From positions 11,004,501-11,068,500 of the forward strand of contig CM050447.1 of NCBI GenBank assembly GCA_027563935.2: a stretch of 64,000 bases of DNA. The letters run 5' to 3'. The first letter of the stretch is position 1. Each line of letters begins with the position of its first letter. Position numbers and translations under genes: made by a program. The notes beneath the pieces are model-generated. The model searched no databases. It saw only the letters and a list, made by a program, of their open reading frames with translations, and had not been told where the DNA came from. Positions 1-24,779 of the stretch are shown piece by piece. Source of the stretch: Costus lasius (lineage: Eukaryota; Streptophyta; Magnoliopsida; Zingiberales; Costaceae).

Positions 1-295
1 AACAATTTCAATAGAGCTCATTTATGCATGATTTTAATTTCTCATACAAATTGTAAGCTATCCTACTATTGAACACCTGTTAATTTGTTGACTAATTTTT
101 TTAATAGAAACTAATATGGTAATTAAATCCGTATGAATTTGTATTTTCTTGGAGCAGGTTCTTTTGTTGCTTTGTTGCTTGTGCTAGTAGCTATACAAAT
201 TTTCTCTCTATAGTTTATACTTTATAGTGTTGGCTATTCTAACTGCTACCCACCTTTATTTTCTTGGTTGATGTCTAGTACTAGTACATGTTGGA

Positions 296-778
296 TGTAT
301 TAGCATATGGTGCCTAGTGTACTGAGTTTACCGTCACAAGAGGTCTATGTATTATTGATATTTTTGATTGCTTGTATTAGGCTTACTGTCTGGTCAAGAT
401 TAAAAATCTTGCCCTTGACAATTTCCTCTGCACTCGAGTTGGGTTTAAGGTCATGTAATGGTACACGACTTGAGTATTTAATGGGATCAAGTAATGAATT
501 TTTACACCTAGATGTGCTTTGGTTTAGAAATTTTATTGGCATTGCATCCTTGATGCCTCTAATTAGCTATCCCTTCGCCAAGGTTTTTAATCTTTGTTAG
601 TACAATGTACTTGTCATGTCTAATCCTGATACATATTGAATGCATTAGCATATGGTACATCGTGCACCGAGTATACTGACACCAGGTTTATGTATTGTTG
701 ATGCTTTTGAACAATTTGTATTCGGCTTATTGTCTGGTCGAGAGTAAAAACTTGCCCTTGGCAATTTCCTCTACCACT
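296..778. repeat. Diverged direct duplication, two copies of about 138 bp
   Basis: Positions 296-434 and 641-778 share an ordered set of words: TATTAGCATATGGT, TCTATGTATT/TTTATGTATT, TTACTGTCTGGTC/TTATTGTCTGGTC, CTTGCCCTTG and CAATTTCCTCT. The offset is about 345 bp with roughly three quarters identity by eye. No termini or target-site duplication are visible, so it may be a local duplication or part of a decayed repeat. Confidence 0.6.
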
Positions 779-2569
779 TGCCTATAATGATGACCTTACA
801 CCACTCTTACTGGAGTCAGTTCTCTTGGGTTGGCTGACTATATAATGTGCCATCTCCACCAACCTCCCTTTGTCATAGCAGCTTGTTTCAAAAATGCTCC
901 CCCTTCTGCTTGATATGGATCTACCTTCTACATCATCTTTATTCATGGCAACGAGCCTGCCAGCAAAACATGCTGGATGTAAACAGAACAACTTTAGTTT
1001 TGAATGGAAACTGGCCTCGTGTACTGGCCAAGCTGCTCGGCAACGATCTAACCTGATCTTTAATCAATAAAATTACTGTTATTTATAAAAAAGTAAGTTT
1101 CCTTTAAATGGGCTTTTCAAGTATTCCCTTCCTAACTTATCCATCTGGAGTAGCATCTCAAGCCAGCCGTTCCTAGCTAGCAGTGCAGTTTGATTGGCTT
1201 ACAATTTCACCCTAGCATACAACGCAACAAGGCTTTTTTGTGCTTTCTTCAATGCCAAATGTAGGACAGCTGACCCATATAGGACGATCTAACAATAAAT
1301 ATGGAGATGACTTTGGGAAAGCGTGGCCTCAACTTCATTTTGGATGAGGCTTATGCTTGATTTGTAGTGGTCTAATGAAGAAGTGGCTCAAGACCTCCTT
1401 GGAACTAGTAAGCCTTTTGTGGTTCAAGTCTATCGATTGATATCAACAAAAAAGGCTTTGTACTGTGCAGTAGTATGATTGGTATACTAATACCTACCAA
1501 CTGGTTCATTCCCAACGACCAACTTGGCATCAATAATATATCTTAATCCATTGTGGTTGTGGCAGATGGGTTGATATTACAGTGGTAGGTTATTTTAATC
1601 ATAAATACTTCAAGGTAGTGGTACTTGTAGTAGGATCGAATGGTCTTCAATTTGTAACTTAATCCATTCATAATATGTGGCATTGACTATAAAATTAAGG
1701 TTGGAGCACCAACTATAACTATTGGATCAAGTCTTTTGGTGGTCGAAATGCCTGGCAACTTTGCCCTTCATTGTGCTTGCGAAGATGAAAATGGCAATAC
1801 GCAAGAAGTGCTTCCCATAATTATAGCCGTCAAATGGACATCAAGCTTAAAATGTGAATGCTTGTGGATGATATTTGGAAAGCTAAGCTACCCATAAGAT
1901 TAAAATGTGAATGTTTTTCTCACTGAAGAAATTGCAAATCAAAAACAGACTCATCAAAATTGGTGTGTGTGGACGTCAATGCTCTTCTAACAAACGACAA
2001 AGGAAACAAATGAACACCTTGACTTTTGGCGCTTGTTCCTCCATTAAGGGATGCCTCATAATTAGGAAATCATGCTAAATATTGTATCCTGAAGCAAACA
2101 TCAAGTGTTGGGATAGCAAGCTACAAACCAAACCTCTTGGTCCGAAATATGTTGAAGGCTTATCAAATCAACATTTGATGTTGGATAATATGACTTGAAA
2201 GAATAGAAGGATATCCTGAATAACATGTTAAGCATGTTGTTAGTAGCTCGAGATCAGGATGGTGTCCTTGTTCAGGTAGTCATTTGTCTAGATAAATTGA
2301 TATTTCTTGCTTTGCCTTGTAGTTGCAAGGCTTGGTATGTGCCTGGGGCACGCACACACAAGCGGATGAGGTTGTTGGTGGTGGACAGGAGACGAGTGGA
2401 TATTGAGAGATAGAGGGACAGAGAGGTTTATTGTAGTGACGTGCTTTCTTTAAGAAGAAGAAGAGAATCTTGCTCGCGTCCGCCACTTGTCGCTCATTTG
2501 TCGGCCGGACTTCTTCCTCTCCTCCTCCTTCTCCTGCTCGATCAACTGCTCCACCATTACGCTCTTATG

Positions 2570-3107
2570 GTCCTGCCCGGACTGGTCCGAATCGAAAAAA
2601 CCGGCTGAAAGGTCTAGACCAGTCCGAATCCGAAAAACCAATTGATTCAGACTGGTTTTAAAAACCTTGGTCCATAGCAGTGATTTGAAAACCGATCTGT
2701 TTCAACCGGTTTTCTCGGTTCGTACCGGTCCGAACAGGAACCGGTAGCGGAACCAAAGTGGAGCAGCGGAATGTAGGGAAAGAGGAAGGAGAATGAGGAA
2801 GGCGGAGGAGAAGGCAGGGAAAGAGAAAGGAGAAGAAGGAATGAGGAGGAGAAGGAGAAAGAGAGGAAGGAGAGGAAGAAGAGGACCGGGGCTGGAAGCA
2901 TTTGAAGCTTCCGCCGCTAGCGGAAGCCGCGAACGAAGCTTCCAACGTCCGCTGCCCGCTGCTCGCCCGTTGCCGCTGCTCACCTGTTACCCACTGCCGC
3001 TGCTGCTCGGTTCACGGTACCAGTACTGGTACTGTACCGGTCCGGCGCCGGACCTAGTTTTTAAACCTTGGTCCATAGTATTGATTATGAAAGATCCCAA
3101 TGATGCA
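2570..3107. repeat. CCGGT/GGTACC-rich repeat with flanking duplicate words
   Basis: The segment is dense in CCGGTT, ACCGGTCC and GGTACCAGTACTGGTAC palindromic words and has a purine-rich core (2760-2890, GGAAGGAGAA-type). A near-identical word (TTTAAAAACCTTGGTCCATAG and TTTTTAAACCTTGGTCCATAG) occurs at about 2656 and 3056, at the inner left and right of the purine-rich core. Similar GGTAC/CCGGTAC words occur again near 20200, 42240, 45800 and 51660, so this looks like a dispersed family. Open frames here are arginine-rich low complexity and not believed. Confidence 0.5.
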
Positions 3108-3281
3108 GGGCGTTATGCCATGCAAGAACTGAATTTAATCTGTTCTTTCATATATTGTTTCTTTTCTTTTTCTTCCTTAAGTGTGATTCACTTCAATTCT
3201 CTTGAAAGTATTACTAGGGCACTTATTACTTGTTTGTTAAAATTAGTTAATAGTATTGATTATGAAAGATCCCAATGCTGC
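3076..3281 (+). repeat. Direct repeat of 31 bp, 175 bp apart
   Basis: TAGTATTGATTATGAAAGAT followed by CCCAATG(A/C)TGC occurs at 3076-3106 and again at 3251-3281 with one difference. The sharpness of the match against decayed surroundings suggests a fairly recent small duplication or the flanks of an insertion of about 145 bp. Confidence 0.65.
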
Positions 3282-4091
3282 CACTAGAATCACCTTGTTG
3301 AACACTGAGTACCCCGATTACTATCTCTAACAGGAACTAGCAACAAAACTAAAAGATTTTACATGATTTAGACTAAAAATTGATTTACATCCATTGGAAA
3401 GAAAATGCACTAGAACTACATGGACAGTAGGCCCTTGAAACATCCAGAAGCTCAACTTTCTCGAACTCTTAAGAAAAGTAGCTTGAGCACATGATCTTCT
3501 TTTTCTAGACATTGTGCTTATTCTCAAATCTCAATTAGTTTATGTCAATCAAACCACTGAAATTAGAAACTGACTTGTACAGATTATCGGTGGAGAAACA
3601 TCCTCTCTTTTGCACCTTGGAGGCTTCAGTTTCTCATGATTAGCTGGTACCTGAGGCACTCTTTATATAGAATTGAAGGAAGAAGTGAATAGTTGTTAAT
3701 CACCCATTTCTATATCATGTTGAGAATGTGTGTTCATGGGTTACCAGTTCTCCTCAACTCCTTAGGTGATGTATTTCCAGTGTATGCCAATATTTTAAAT
3801 CTTATCTAAGTTAGATGTTAAGAACATGAAGACATATAGATCGGATTATGTATCAGTCGTTAGTATGGTATTATGAAATATTTCGGACTATAGTCCAAGC
3901 CAAGACTAGTACATTGGCTTGGACAAGTATTTTAAACCTTGGTTGTTAGTCTCCCTGCAACTTTTAGTAAAGCTATCATTAACGGGTAGAAAGATTGAAT
4001 TGCAATGTACCTATTATATGCATGAAAATTGATGTTTTTAAATAGTGATGAAGAAGCTGTTGTTATCTGGACATTGTATAGCAAGAAATGA

Positions 4092-17369
<13,278 letters not shown>

Positions 17370-19100
17370 TTTTAAACTTGACGGAAGCCAGAACAGTTTA
17401 ATAGAATTTTCAGAGTTTGATTGACAAGAAGTCTCGTATTGTCATCAATTCGGTTCCAGAGTTAATTTATGAGGCTTTTTTTTAAAGCATGTATATTAAA
17501 TAACCTTATTTTTGTTTGGGAAATAAAATCAATTTGTTATTCGAACAATAAAAAAAAAATCTTAATTAGATTCCCAGGAGTTGAATGATTTCAGTCATTT
17601 GTGTGAACTTTAAGCTCTCTAACCCTTATCAATGAAGCTCTTCTCAGTCTTAGATTGGTAGAAGATTTACTCGTCTTGTGAATAATTTAGAGATTGTATA
17701 TGTATATCGCTCGAGTTTCATTTCATCATTATTTGATTTTGCCACACTATAAGACGAGCCCTATGAGAGTATGGAACTCAAATGGCAGGTTGATGAACTA
17801 TACATAAAGAATTCATCTAGGAGAGTCTTAATCCATTTAATGGCTACAGGAATCTCATCTGTTACAAATCCTAAAAATATAACAATATTTTATTGATAAC
17901 AGAAAGCACTTTTTTCATGTTCAAAAATATTCAACAGAGCGTAACTCATAGTTTGGCAACTATAATAAACAAAATACATGTTTGTCATGGAAGTTGCTTT
18001 AAACCAAGAAATCATTTTATTTACTCGTATGAATTAATCTATTTAATTAGATGAATATTGTGTTCTTAGGTAGTCTCTATATGTATTTTTAGGGATAATT
18101 TTATGTTTACATGATATAATGTACTTCTAAGAAACTTCTTAGAAAATTGATATTATAATAATTTATAGTTCTTTGTCCCAAATCTTCATTGATAACTTTA
18201 ATTTGTCTTAAAGTTATCAAATTGTGCTAATATCATCCACAAAGTGACATTAACTATGGGAATGGATGACTGAATCCAGGCCCTTTAATATTTTTTTCAT
18301 ATATATACTTAAATATTCATCAAAATTATATAGTCTAATGTCATTTAAAAATATCAAAGATACACTGTCAATTAAACAACATTTTCGAAATACAATGGGC
18401 TTAACCTTGATGCACAGTATTTTCTCGACCAGTGGAATAGGTCTTTTGCTTAGGGAGAATGTTTAACATTTCCTTTTGAAAATACAAAAAGAACATGATT
18501 GAAATGTGAACAATATAAATTCCCATGCCCATATTAATATGTCATTTCGATAGAATGCAAGAGTTTATGATACCTAGCTTTAGATAGGTTCATTGGCAAT
18601 GGTAGTGTCTCATGTGGTTCTCGTTGAGCTGTAGTATACTGGATTATAATATATTGTTTCCAATAATTAAGCATTTATATACAATTCATTTGTTTAATCA
18701 ATAATATAGTTCATTCTATAACTCTTGCTACTTTTAAAGCATTAAAATATTTATTTCTAGGGCTTAGGTTAATTAGAACTATGCATTTAGGAGTAGCTAA
18801 TGTCTTAATGGTAATCGCATTATTTTCTGTTGACACATAATATCATATCTAATGATGAACGATACATTTACTCTATAAAATTCTATGATGTAATTGGACA
18901 CTTCTTATTATCATAATACTATCGTTATAATAACTTGCAATATGAACTAATATAGAAAGCAACATATTTTACTAAAAATTTAACCACGTATGATGAATAA
19001 TGAGCAAACCTAACATCTAACTATTTAGACTTCAAACTCTCTTAAGTTGGAGTTAGTGTGCGACTCTTAGACTTGTGGTGTTCATAACTTAACTGTGCAT
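17370..19100. other. AT-rich spacer after the lysyl-tRNA synthetase gene
   Basis: The first 150-200 bp will be the 3' UTR; AATAAA-like words (AAATAAAATC, ACAATAAAAA) lie at about 17520-17560. The rest is strongly AT-rich with no convincing open frame, RNA gene or mobile-element terminus that I can see. Confidence 0.5.
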
Positions 19101-20400
19101 ATTAGATTTGAGAACAATTTGATACATAGTGGTGCGAAGCAAGTTAGAGCTTCAATTTAATAAATTCAACCTAGTGATATCATTCCTGCTCATAATGCAT
19201 TCAAGGCTTAGAATATTGAGCAATTAAATGCATTAAGTGGGAAAAGTTGCAAGTCGTCGTTGGGCATAATTTTGAACTAATGATGATGGTTGTCATGTTC
19301 AAATGTGGATAATTAGGTGGTTCATTCAACCCTTTGTAATCTATATAAATGACCCTTGGGCCTAGCCTAGCCTAGTGGCAAAGGGGTCACATTGAGTGTT
19401 GAGATTGTGTGAAGTGATGGAGTAGTCATTGGACCTGTAGCAAGGTGTTTGATGCTTTGTTTGAATAAAGTAGAGCAGTGATTATGGAGTGTGTAACTGT
19501 AATATGACTATTGAATATTTTATGGTGAGACAAGTGTGTGATTCTTTCTCACTTTGAATTTTTTTAATTCTTCCTCGTAGAGTTGATTTAGAGCTTTCTA
19601 GCCACTTGATCAATGTTCGTTGTGTTGTATTTTTAATGTAAACACAATGTTCTAGGACTACACAAGGATTGAAGCATTCTTTTTATACTGGTGAAACCTT
19701 GCCATGTTATAGGCTAATAAATGCAGCCGTTAAGCATTAAGCATTAAATATCATACTTGATAACTTGGTTAGACTCCCATTAGAGTGATTCTATGGTTTA
19801 TTAAATGGCTGTCTTGAAGCACTGATGATCATAGTGGCAAATATGAAGATATAGATGGAGAGAGAACTAGCACTGACTTTTTCCCTGGAGTCAAGTGCCA
19901 ATGTGCTATAAAGAAGGCTCTACTTATGTGGGTGCATGTACAAGTAGAAATTACTTGTGGTATAAAGAAGACTCTATTTTTTTCTCTCAATAGATGTTGG
20001 ATATTAGCAACATGATACAAAACGACAAGTTGTTCAATTTCTTATCAAGAATGCAAGCTTGGGCGCAAGTGGAGTTCCATGCTTGTGCCTATCAAGGTTA
20101 AAGGCTCAATTCAGACTAGTGTACTGCTCTTGTCTCAATACTGAGCTATAAAAGTAAAGCTGTACTGATAATGTGCTACAGTATCATACCATGATAGGCA
20201 CGTACCACTCATATCGACTGATACACACTGGTATTTTGGTGCCTATATAATCTAAACATTTAATGTTGCAGTGGGTTGGTTGTGGTAGATGTGTAGGTTG
20301 ACTATTGGGGGAAGAAATTGTGACCATGCCTTTGTCCCTAAAGCACAAGTCCTATGTGTAGGAGAGAGCCAAATACCATGTTGTTCAAGTGAGAAAGTCT

Positions 20401-20674
20401 TGTTGGGGATCTTGAAGGTAACGAGTTTTCTAGAAGTTTCCAGGAAAAAGTCAGCCGACTTTCCAATGTAGTTGACATTTAGTAGATGTTTCTAGGATTT
20501 GTAAATCGACTTTCAATGTCAGTGGAGACGTCTATATAAGGACCATGAGTCCTCTTGTAACAACATACTACAACGAAATAAAGCTTCGAAGTTTCCTTCC
20601 ACTGCTTCCTTCTGCCGCCACCTGATTCACTCTCCTTCTCCTCTCTTTCCCACTACGCTCATCAAATTCTAACA
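20401..20674 (+). repeat. 5' LTR of the copia element
   Basis: Starts TGTTGGGGATCTTGAAGG and ends TTCTAACA. It contains TATATAAGGACC (about 20531-20545), a TATA box for the element's transcript. It aligns with 24335-24588 except for small indels, including about 20 bp near 20610 absent from the 3' copy. Confidence 0.85.
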
Positions 20675-20775
20675 GTGGTATTAGAGCCAATTTTCAATGG
20701 CCAGTATAAGTGGATCCATGTAGTCTAATTCTTATGGTTTCCAGAGTTTAGTCATAATTTTTACAGGAGAAAATT

Positions 20776-21610
20776 ATGACTTCCAGAAAATCAAGATGAG
20801 GGTCATTCTCCAATCATAAGGATTATGGTCCACTGTAATGGAAGACTATGAAGCATGTGAAGATGAAAGTCGTCTGTCTATGGAGAAAAAAGAAAAATTA
20901 GAAATAAAGCGCATGAAGGATGCCCGTGCGCTGTGTATTATACAGTAAGCTGTGGCTGAAAATATTTCTCCGAGGATTATGGCGGCAGAAACATCCAAGA
21001 CGCATGAGAGATTTTACAACAAGAATTTGAAGGAGATAGCAAGGTACGTAGTATTAAACTTTAATCTTTTAGAAGAGAATTAGAAATGTTAAAAATGAAA
21101 GAAGGAGATCAAATGAAGGACTTTTTTGGTAAAATAATGAAAATAGGTAATTATATATTTTTGATCAGAGAATAGTAGAAAAATTTCTAATTAGTCTTCT
21201 AAAAAATATGATTATATTGTTGCTGCTATAGAAGAATCCAAAGATATTTCAAAATTATTCGTACAAAAATTAATGGGTTCCGTATTATCTCATGAGCAAA
21301 GAAAATTAAGGCATTTGGATTCAACTGTAGAAAATGCTTTCTAGTTCAAATTAAGTTTCAGACCTCAAGATAATAAGAGCAATGGAGAAAGCTCTCAAAA
21401 GAATGATATCAGAAAGGGAGGAGGTCTAGCATCAAGTAGCAAATATGGAGAAAGGAACTTTACTAGAGTTATAAATTTTTCCTCAAAAGCTCCAATGTTC
21501 TATTTGCAAAAAGAATAATCATTTTACTAGTAATTGTTGGTGGAAAGAAAAGCCCCAATGCAATGTCTACAAGAAATTTGGTCATAATATACATAATTGC
21601 AAATATAAGA
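20776..21610 (+). pseudogene. Copia gag remnant with zinc knuckles
   Basis: A frame with stops reads FTGENYDFQKIKMR near 20765-20800, typical of the copia gag N-terminus (Y-x-x-W/F-x-x-K-M). A zinc knuckle CSICKKNNHFTSNC is coded at about 21496-21537. A second follows at about 21559-21600 but reads C-N-V-Y where the second cysteine should be, so it cannot bind zinc normally. Confidence 0.7.
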
Positions 21611-21689
21611 ATAATCAGGCAAATTTTAGTAGTAACGAAGAAGATAAATTATTCTATGCATGCTCTTCAATTTCTAATGAGGATAGTAA

Positions 21690-22115
21690 TATTTGGTATT
21701 TAGATAGTGGTTGTAGTAATCATATGTTGGGAAATCAAAATATTTTTCAAAATTTTGATACTACAACCAAGTCTAAATTTCGTATGAAAAATGAGGCAAT
21801 AGCCGAAGTAAAAGGTAAAGGTACCATAGCTGTTCAAACTCAGAAAGGAGTAAAATATATTAAAGATGTTTTATTGGTACCTAATTTAACTCAAAATCTA
21901 TTAAGTGTTCGACAATTAGTCAAACATGGATATAGTGTTTGCTCAACATCAGTTGATTACCAAAATATATGTGAAGGGAAATAAAAATTTTTCTTTGAAA
22001 CTTCAGATACCTCCTCATCTTGCCATGAGAACAGAGGCTTCGGTAGAAGATTCTTGGCTATGGCATAAAAGGTATTGTCATTTAAATTTTAGAGACCTGA
22101 AAGTATTAAAATAAA
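21690..22115 (+). pseudogene. Copia protease and pre-integrase remnant
   Basis: WYLDSGCSNHM at about 21693-21725 has the aspartic protease D-S-G. It runs on in an open frame through LLVPNLTQNLLSVRQLVKHG, the family pattern after protease. A frame shift near 21960 is followed by WLWHKRYCHLNFRDLK (about 22054-22101), the GAG-pre-integrase H-x-R-x-x-H motif. Confidence 0.75.
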
Positions 22116-22129
22116 AAGAACTAGTATAT

Positions 22130-22640
22130 GGTATTTCAAATATTTTTGAGGTTATTGATACTTATGAAGGCTGTATTATAGGAAAACATCATCAACAGAA
22201 TAGAGTTGCTGAAAGGAAGAATGGAACTATAATAGAGATGGCTAGAGCCATGATTAAAGATAAAGGTCTTCCTAATTTCTTTTGGACAGAAACAGCTAAT
22301 ACTGTAATTTATATTCTGAATCGGTATCCAACAAAAGCTGTTCAGAATAAGACTTCAATTGAAGTCTAGAGTGGCCATAAACCAATAGTAAGTTATTTTA
22401 AAGTATTTGGCTCAATTTGCTATGCTCATATCCCTGATGACAAAAAATCAAAATGGGATGATAAAAGTAAAAAAATACATATTTATCGGTTATGATTCTA
22501 ATACGAAAAGCTACAGAATTTGTAATATTCAGACAAAGAAGCTTATTATTAGTAGAGATGTGATATTCAATAAAAAAGATTCATGGGATGTGAAAGAAAA
22601 ACAAGTGCCGGATATTCCAGTAATCATTCAAGTACAATAG
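22130..22640 (+). pseudogene. Copia integrase remnant with core deleted
   Basis: CIIGKHHQ (about 22171-22194) is the end of the zinc-binding part. It is joined directly to QNRVAERKNGTIIEMARAM, which normally lies after the second catalytic aspartate. The two Asp of the D,D,E triad and some 100-150 codons between are absent; only the Glu region (VAERKN) remains. Then WTETANTVIYILNR and, in another frame, [13 protein letters not shown] of the C-terminal part. Confidence 0.75.
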
Positions 22641-22819
22641 CAACAACCTATAAGTCAGAAGACAAGTCAACTAATAAGTCCAAGTCCAAACTCAAGTCCA
22701 AGCTTTAACTCAATTACAGAGGAACCATTATCAGAAACTCCTCCAAGAAGAGTCAGAAGTTTAAGAAAAATTTATGAAATTGCAAATTTCATCACATTAG
22801 AGTCGGAAAATTTTGAAGA

Positions 22820-24327
22820 GGCATCAAAACAAGAAGTATGGATCAAGACAATGGAAGAAGAAATCAAAATGATTGAAGAGAATAAAACATGAGAGTTATC
22901 TGGTCGACCAAATAATAAAGAAATTATTGGAGTTAAGTGAATCTATAAGATAAAGCTTAATCCAGATGGCTCAATCTAAAAATATAAAGCACGACTCGTT
23001 GTAAAAGGGTATTCTCAAATCCTAGAAATTGATTATAATGAGACATTTGCTCCACCAGCTCGTTATGATACAATATGAGCTCTTATTGCACTTGTAGCAC
23101 AGAAGAAATGGAAGATTCATCAGTTGGATGTCAAATCAACTTTTCTTAATGGAGAAATAGAAGAAGAAATATATGTGGAACAGCCACATGGATTTCAAGA
23201 TCCAGAAAATAAGGATAAGGTCTTAAGGTTAAAGAAGATTTTATATGGATTAAAACAAACCGCGAGCATGGTATAGTAAAATTGACAACTACTTCAGTAA
23301 TCATGAATTCAGGAGGAGCAAAAGTGAACCAACACTCTATACTAAAACTAAAAGAAATAATATTCTCATTGCTTCTATTTATGTGGATGATTTAATCTAC
23401 ACAGGAGATAATGAGATGATGATAAAGGAGTTTAAAGAAGAGATGATGAAGACATTTGAGATGAATGATCTTGGTTTATTACACTATTTCCTTAGAATAG
23501 AAGTTAGTCAAGAAGAAGAGAAGATATTTATTTCACAAAACAAATATGCAGTAGCTCTCCTAAAGAAATTTAATATGAACAAATGCAAGACCATTTCTAC
23601 ACCCTTACTCCAAAATAAAAAGCTGCAGAAAGAAGATGGATCTCCTAAAGCAAATGCCTCACAATATAAGAGTATGGTTGGAAGTCTGCCCTATCTCACT
23701 ATTACAAGATCATATTTTTTATATGCAATAAGTCTTCTATCAAGATTCATGTCTGATCCAAGCCAATTACATCTCAGTGCAGCCAAAAGGATTCTCAGAT
23801 ACTTATAAGGTACTAAAAAATATGGTATCTTATATGAATCAACAGAAAATTCAAAAATATTGGGTTACACTGACAATGATTGGGCTAGTTCAGTCGATGA
23901 TAGAAAGAGTACATCAAGATATACTTTTATGTTTGCATCAGGTATATTCTCATGGTCTTCAAAGAAATAAGAGATAGTGGCTCAATCAACAAGAGAAGTC
24001 GAATATATAGCAGCAGCAGCTACAAGCCAAACTATATGGCTAAGAAGAATATTATCAGATATGAGTCAAGAACAGAAAGAACCCACTATTATCCATTGTG
24101 ATAATAAATCAGCAATAGCCATTACCAAAAATCTAGTACATCATAGCAGGACAAAGCATATTGCAGGTAAATATCATTTTATACGAAAAGCAGAAACAGA
24201 AGGATATATACAACTCCAATATTGCAAGACAAAAGAGCAACTTACTGACATATTTACAAAAGCTTTACCAAGATCAAGATTTGAAAATTTGATAAGTCTA
24301 ATAGGTGTTTGTATCAAAACTCGTTAA
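22820..24327 (+). pseudogene. Copia reverse transcriptase and RNase H remnant
   Basis: Reverse transcriptase pieces in order: [46 protein letters not shown] (the family usually has D-V-K-T/N-A-F-L-H-G), ILYGLKQT and the catalytic YVDDLIYTGDN at about 23378. The longest clean frame is 23383-23808. RNase H follows at 23977-24327 with REVEYIAAAATSQTIWLRRI, IHCDNKSAIAI and HSRTKHI. Stops at about 22891, 22940, 22980, 23077 and 23808 plus a shift near 23265 inactivate it. Confidence 0.85.
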
Positions 24328-24334
24328 AGAGGAG

Positions 24335-24588
24335 TGTTGAAGATAACAAGTTTTGTAGAAGTTTTGAGAAAAAAATTCAACGGACTTTCCAATGCCTGTT
24401 GACATTTAGCAGATGTTTCTAGGATTTGTAAACCGATTTTCAATGTCGGTGGAGATGTCTATATAAGGACCATGAGTCCTCTTGTAACAACATACAACAA
24501 TCAAATAAAGCTTCAAAGTTTCCTTCCACTGCTACCTAATTCACTCTCCTTCTCCTCTCTTTCCCATTATGCTCATCAAATTCTAACA
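24335..24588 (+). repeat. 3' LTR of the copia element
   Basis: 254 bp, TGTTGAAGATAACAAG to TTCTAACA, preceded by the purine tract and followed by gypsy sequence starting GGGGAGAGC. Confidence 0.85.
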
Positions 24589-24779
24589 GGGGAGAGCAAA
24601 CCCTATAGGACTAACGGTAATTCTTCATGAACATTATTTTGTTTCATATGCAATGGACAACATAAATGAGAATCCCAAGGTAAGAAACTGTAGTCATGAT
24701 CACTTGGGAGGACAAGGATGATGCCAATGAGTCATTAATGCTAGTCAACCTCTTTGACGTTTGTGTATTCAGTCTTTGT

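Larger units (their letters stand above)
20401..24588 (+). mobile_element. Ty1/copia LTR retrotransposon, defective
   Basis: The 5' LTR is 20401-20674 and the 3' LTR 24335-24588, both ending CTCATCAAATTCTAACA. A tRNA-iMet-type primer site TGGTATTAGAGCC starts at 20676, and the purine tract AAAGAGGAG lies at 24326-24334 just before the 3' LTR. Domains run gag, zinc knuckle, protease, integrase, reverse transcriptase, RNase H, the copia order. Many in-frame stops, several frame shifts and a large integrase deletion make it dead. No clear 5-bp target duplication is seen, and the 5' LTR has about 9 extra bases near its start. It is inserted in the gag region of the older gypsy element. Confidence 0.88.

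Noticed and set aside
2793..3287. 164-codon frame starting with an Arg/Lys/Glu run
   Set aside because: It comes from the purine-rich GGAAGGAGAA stretch and continues into AT-rich DNA without any motif.
3560..3650. A possible upstream exon of lysyl-tRNA synthetase
   Set aside because: Short matches such as TDLYRL near 3570 and a YLRHSLYRIE-like stretch near 3648 lack frame, splice sites and the expected neighbouring residues.
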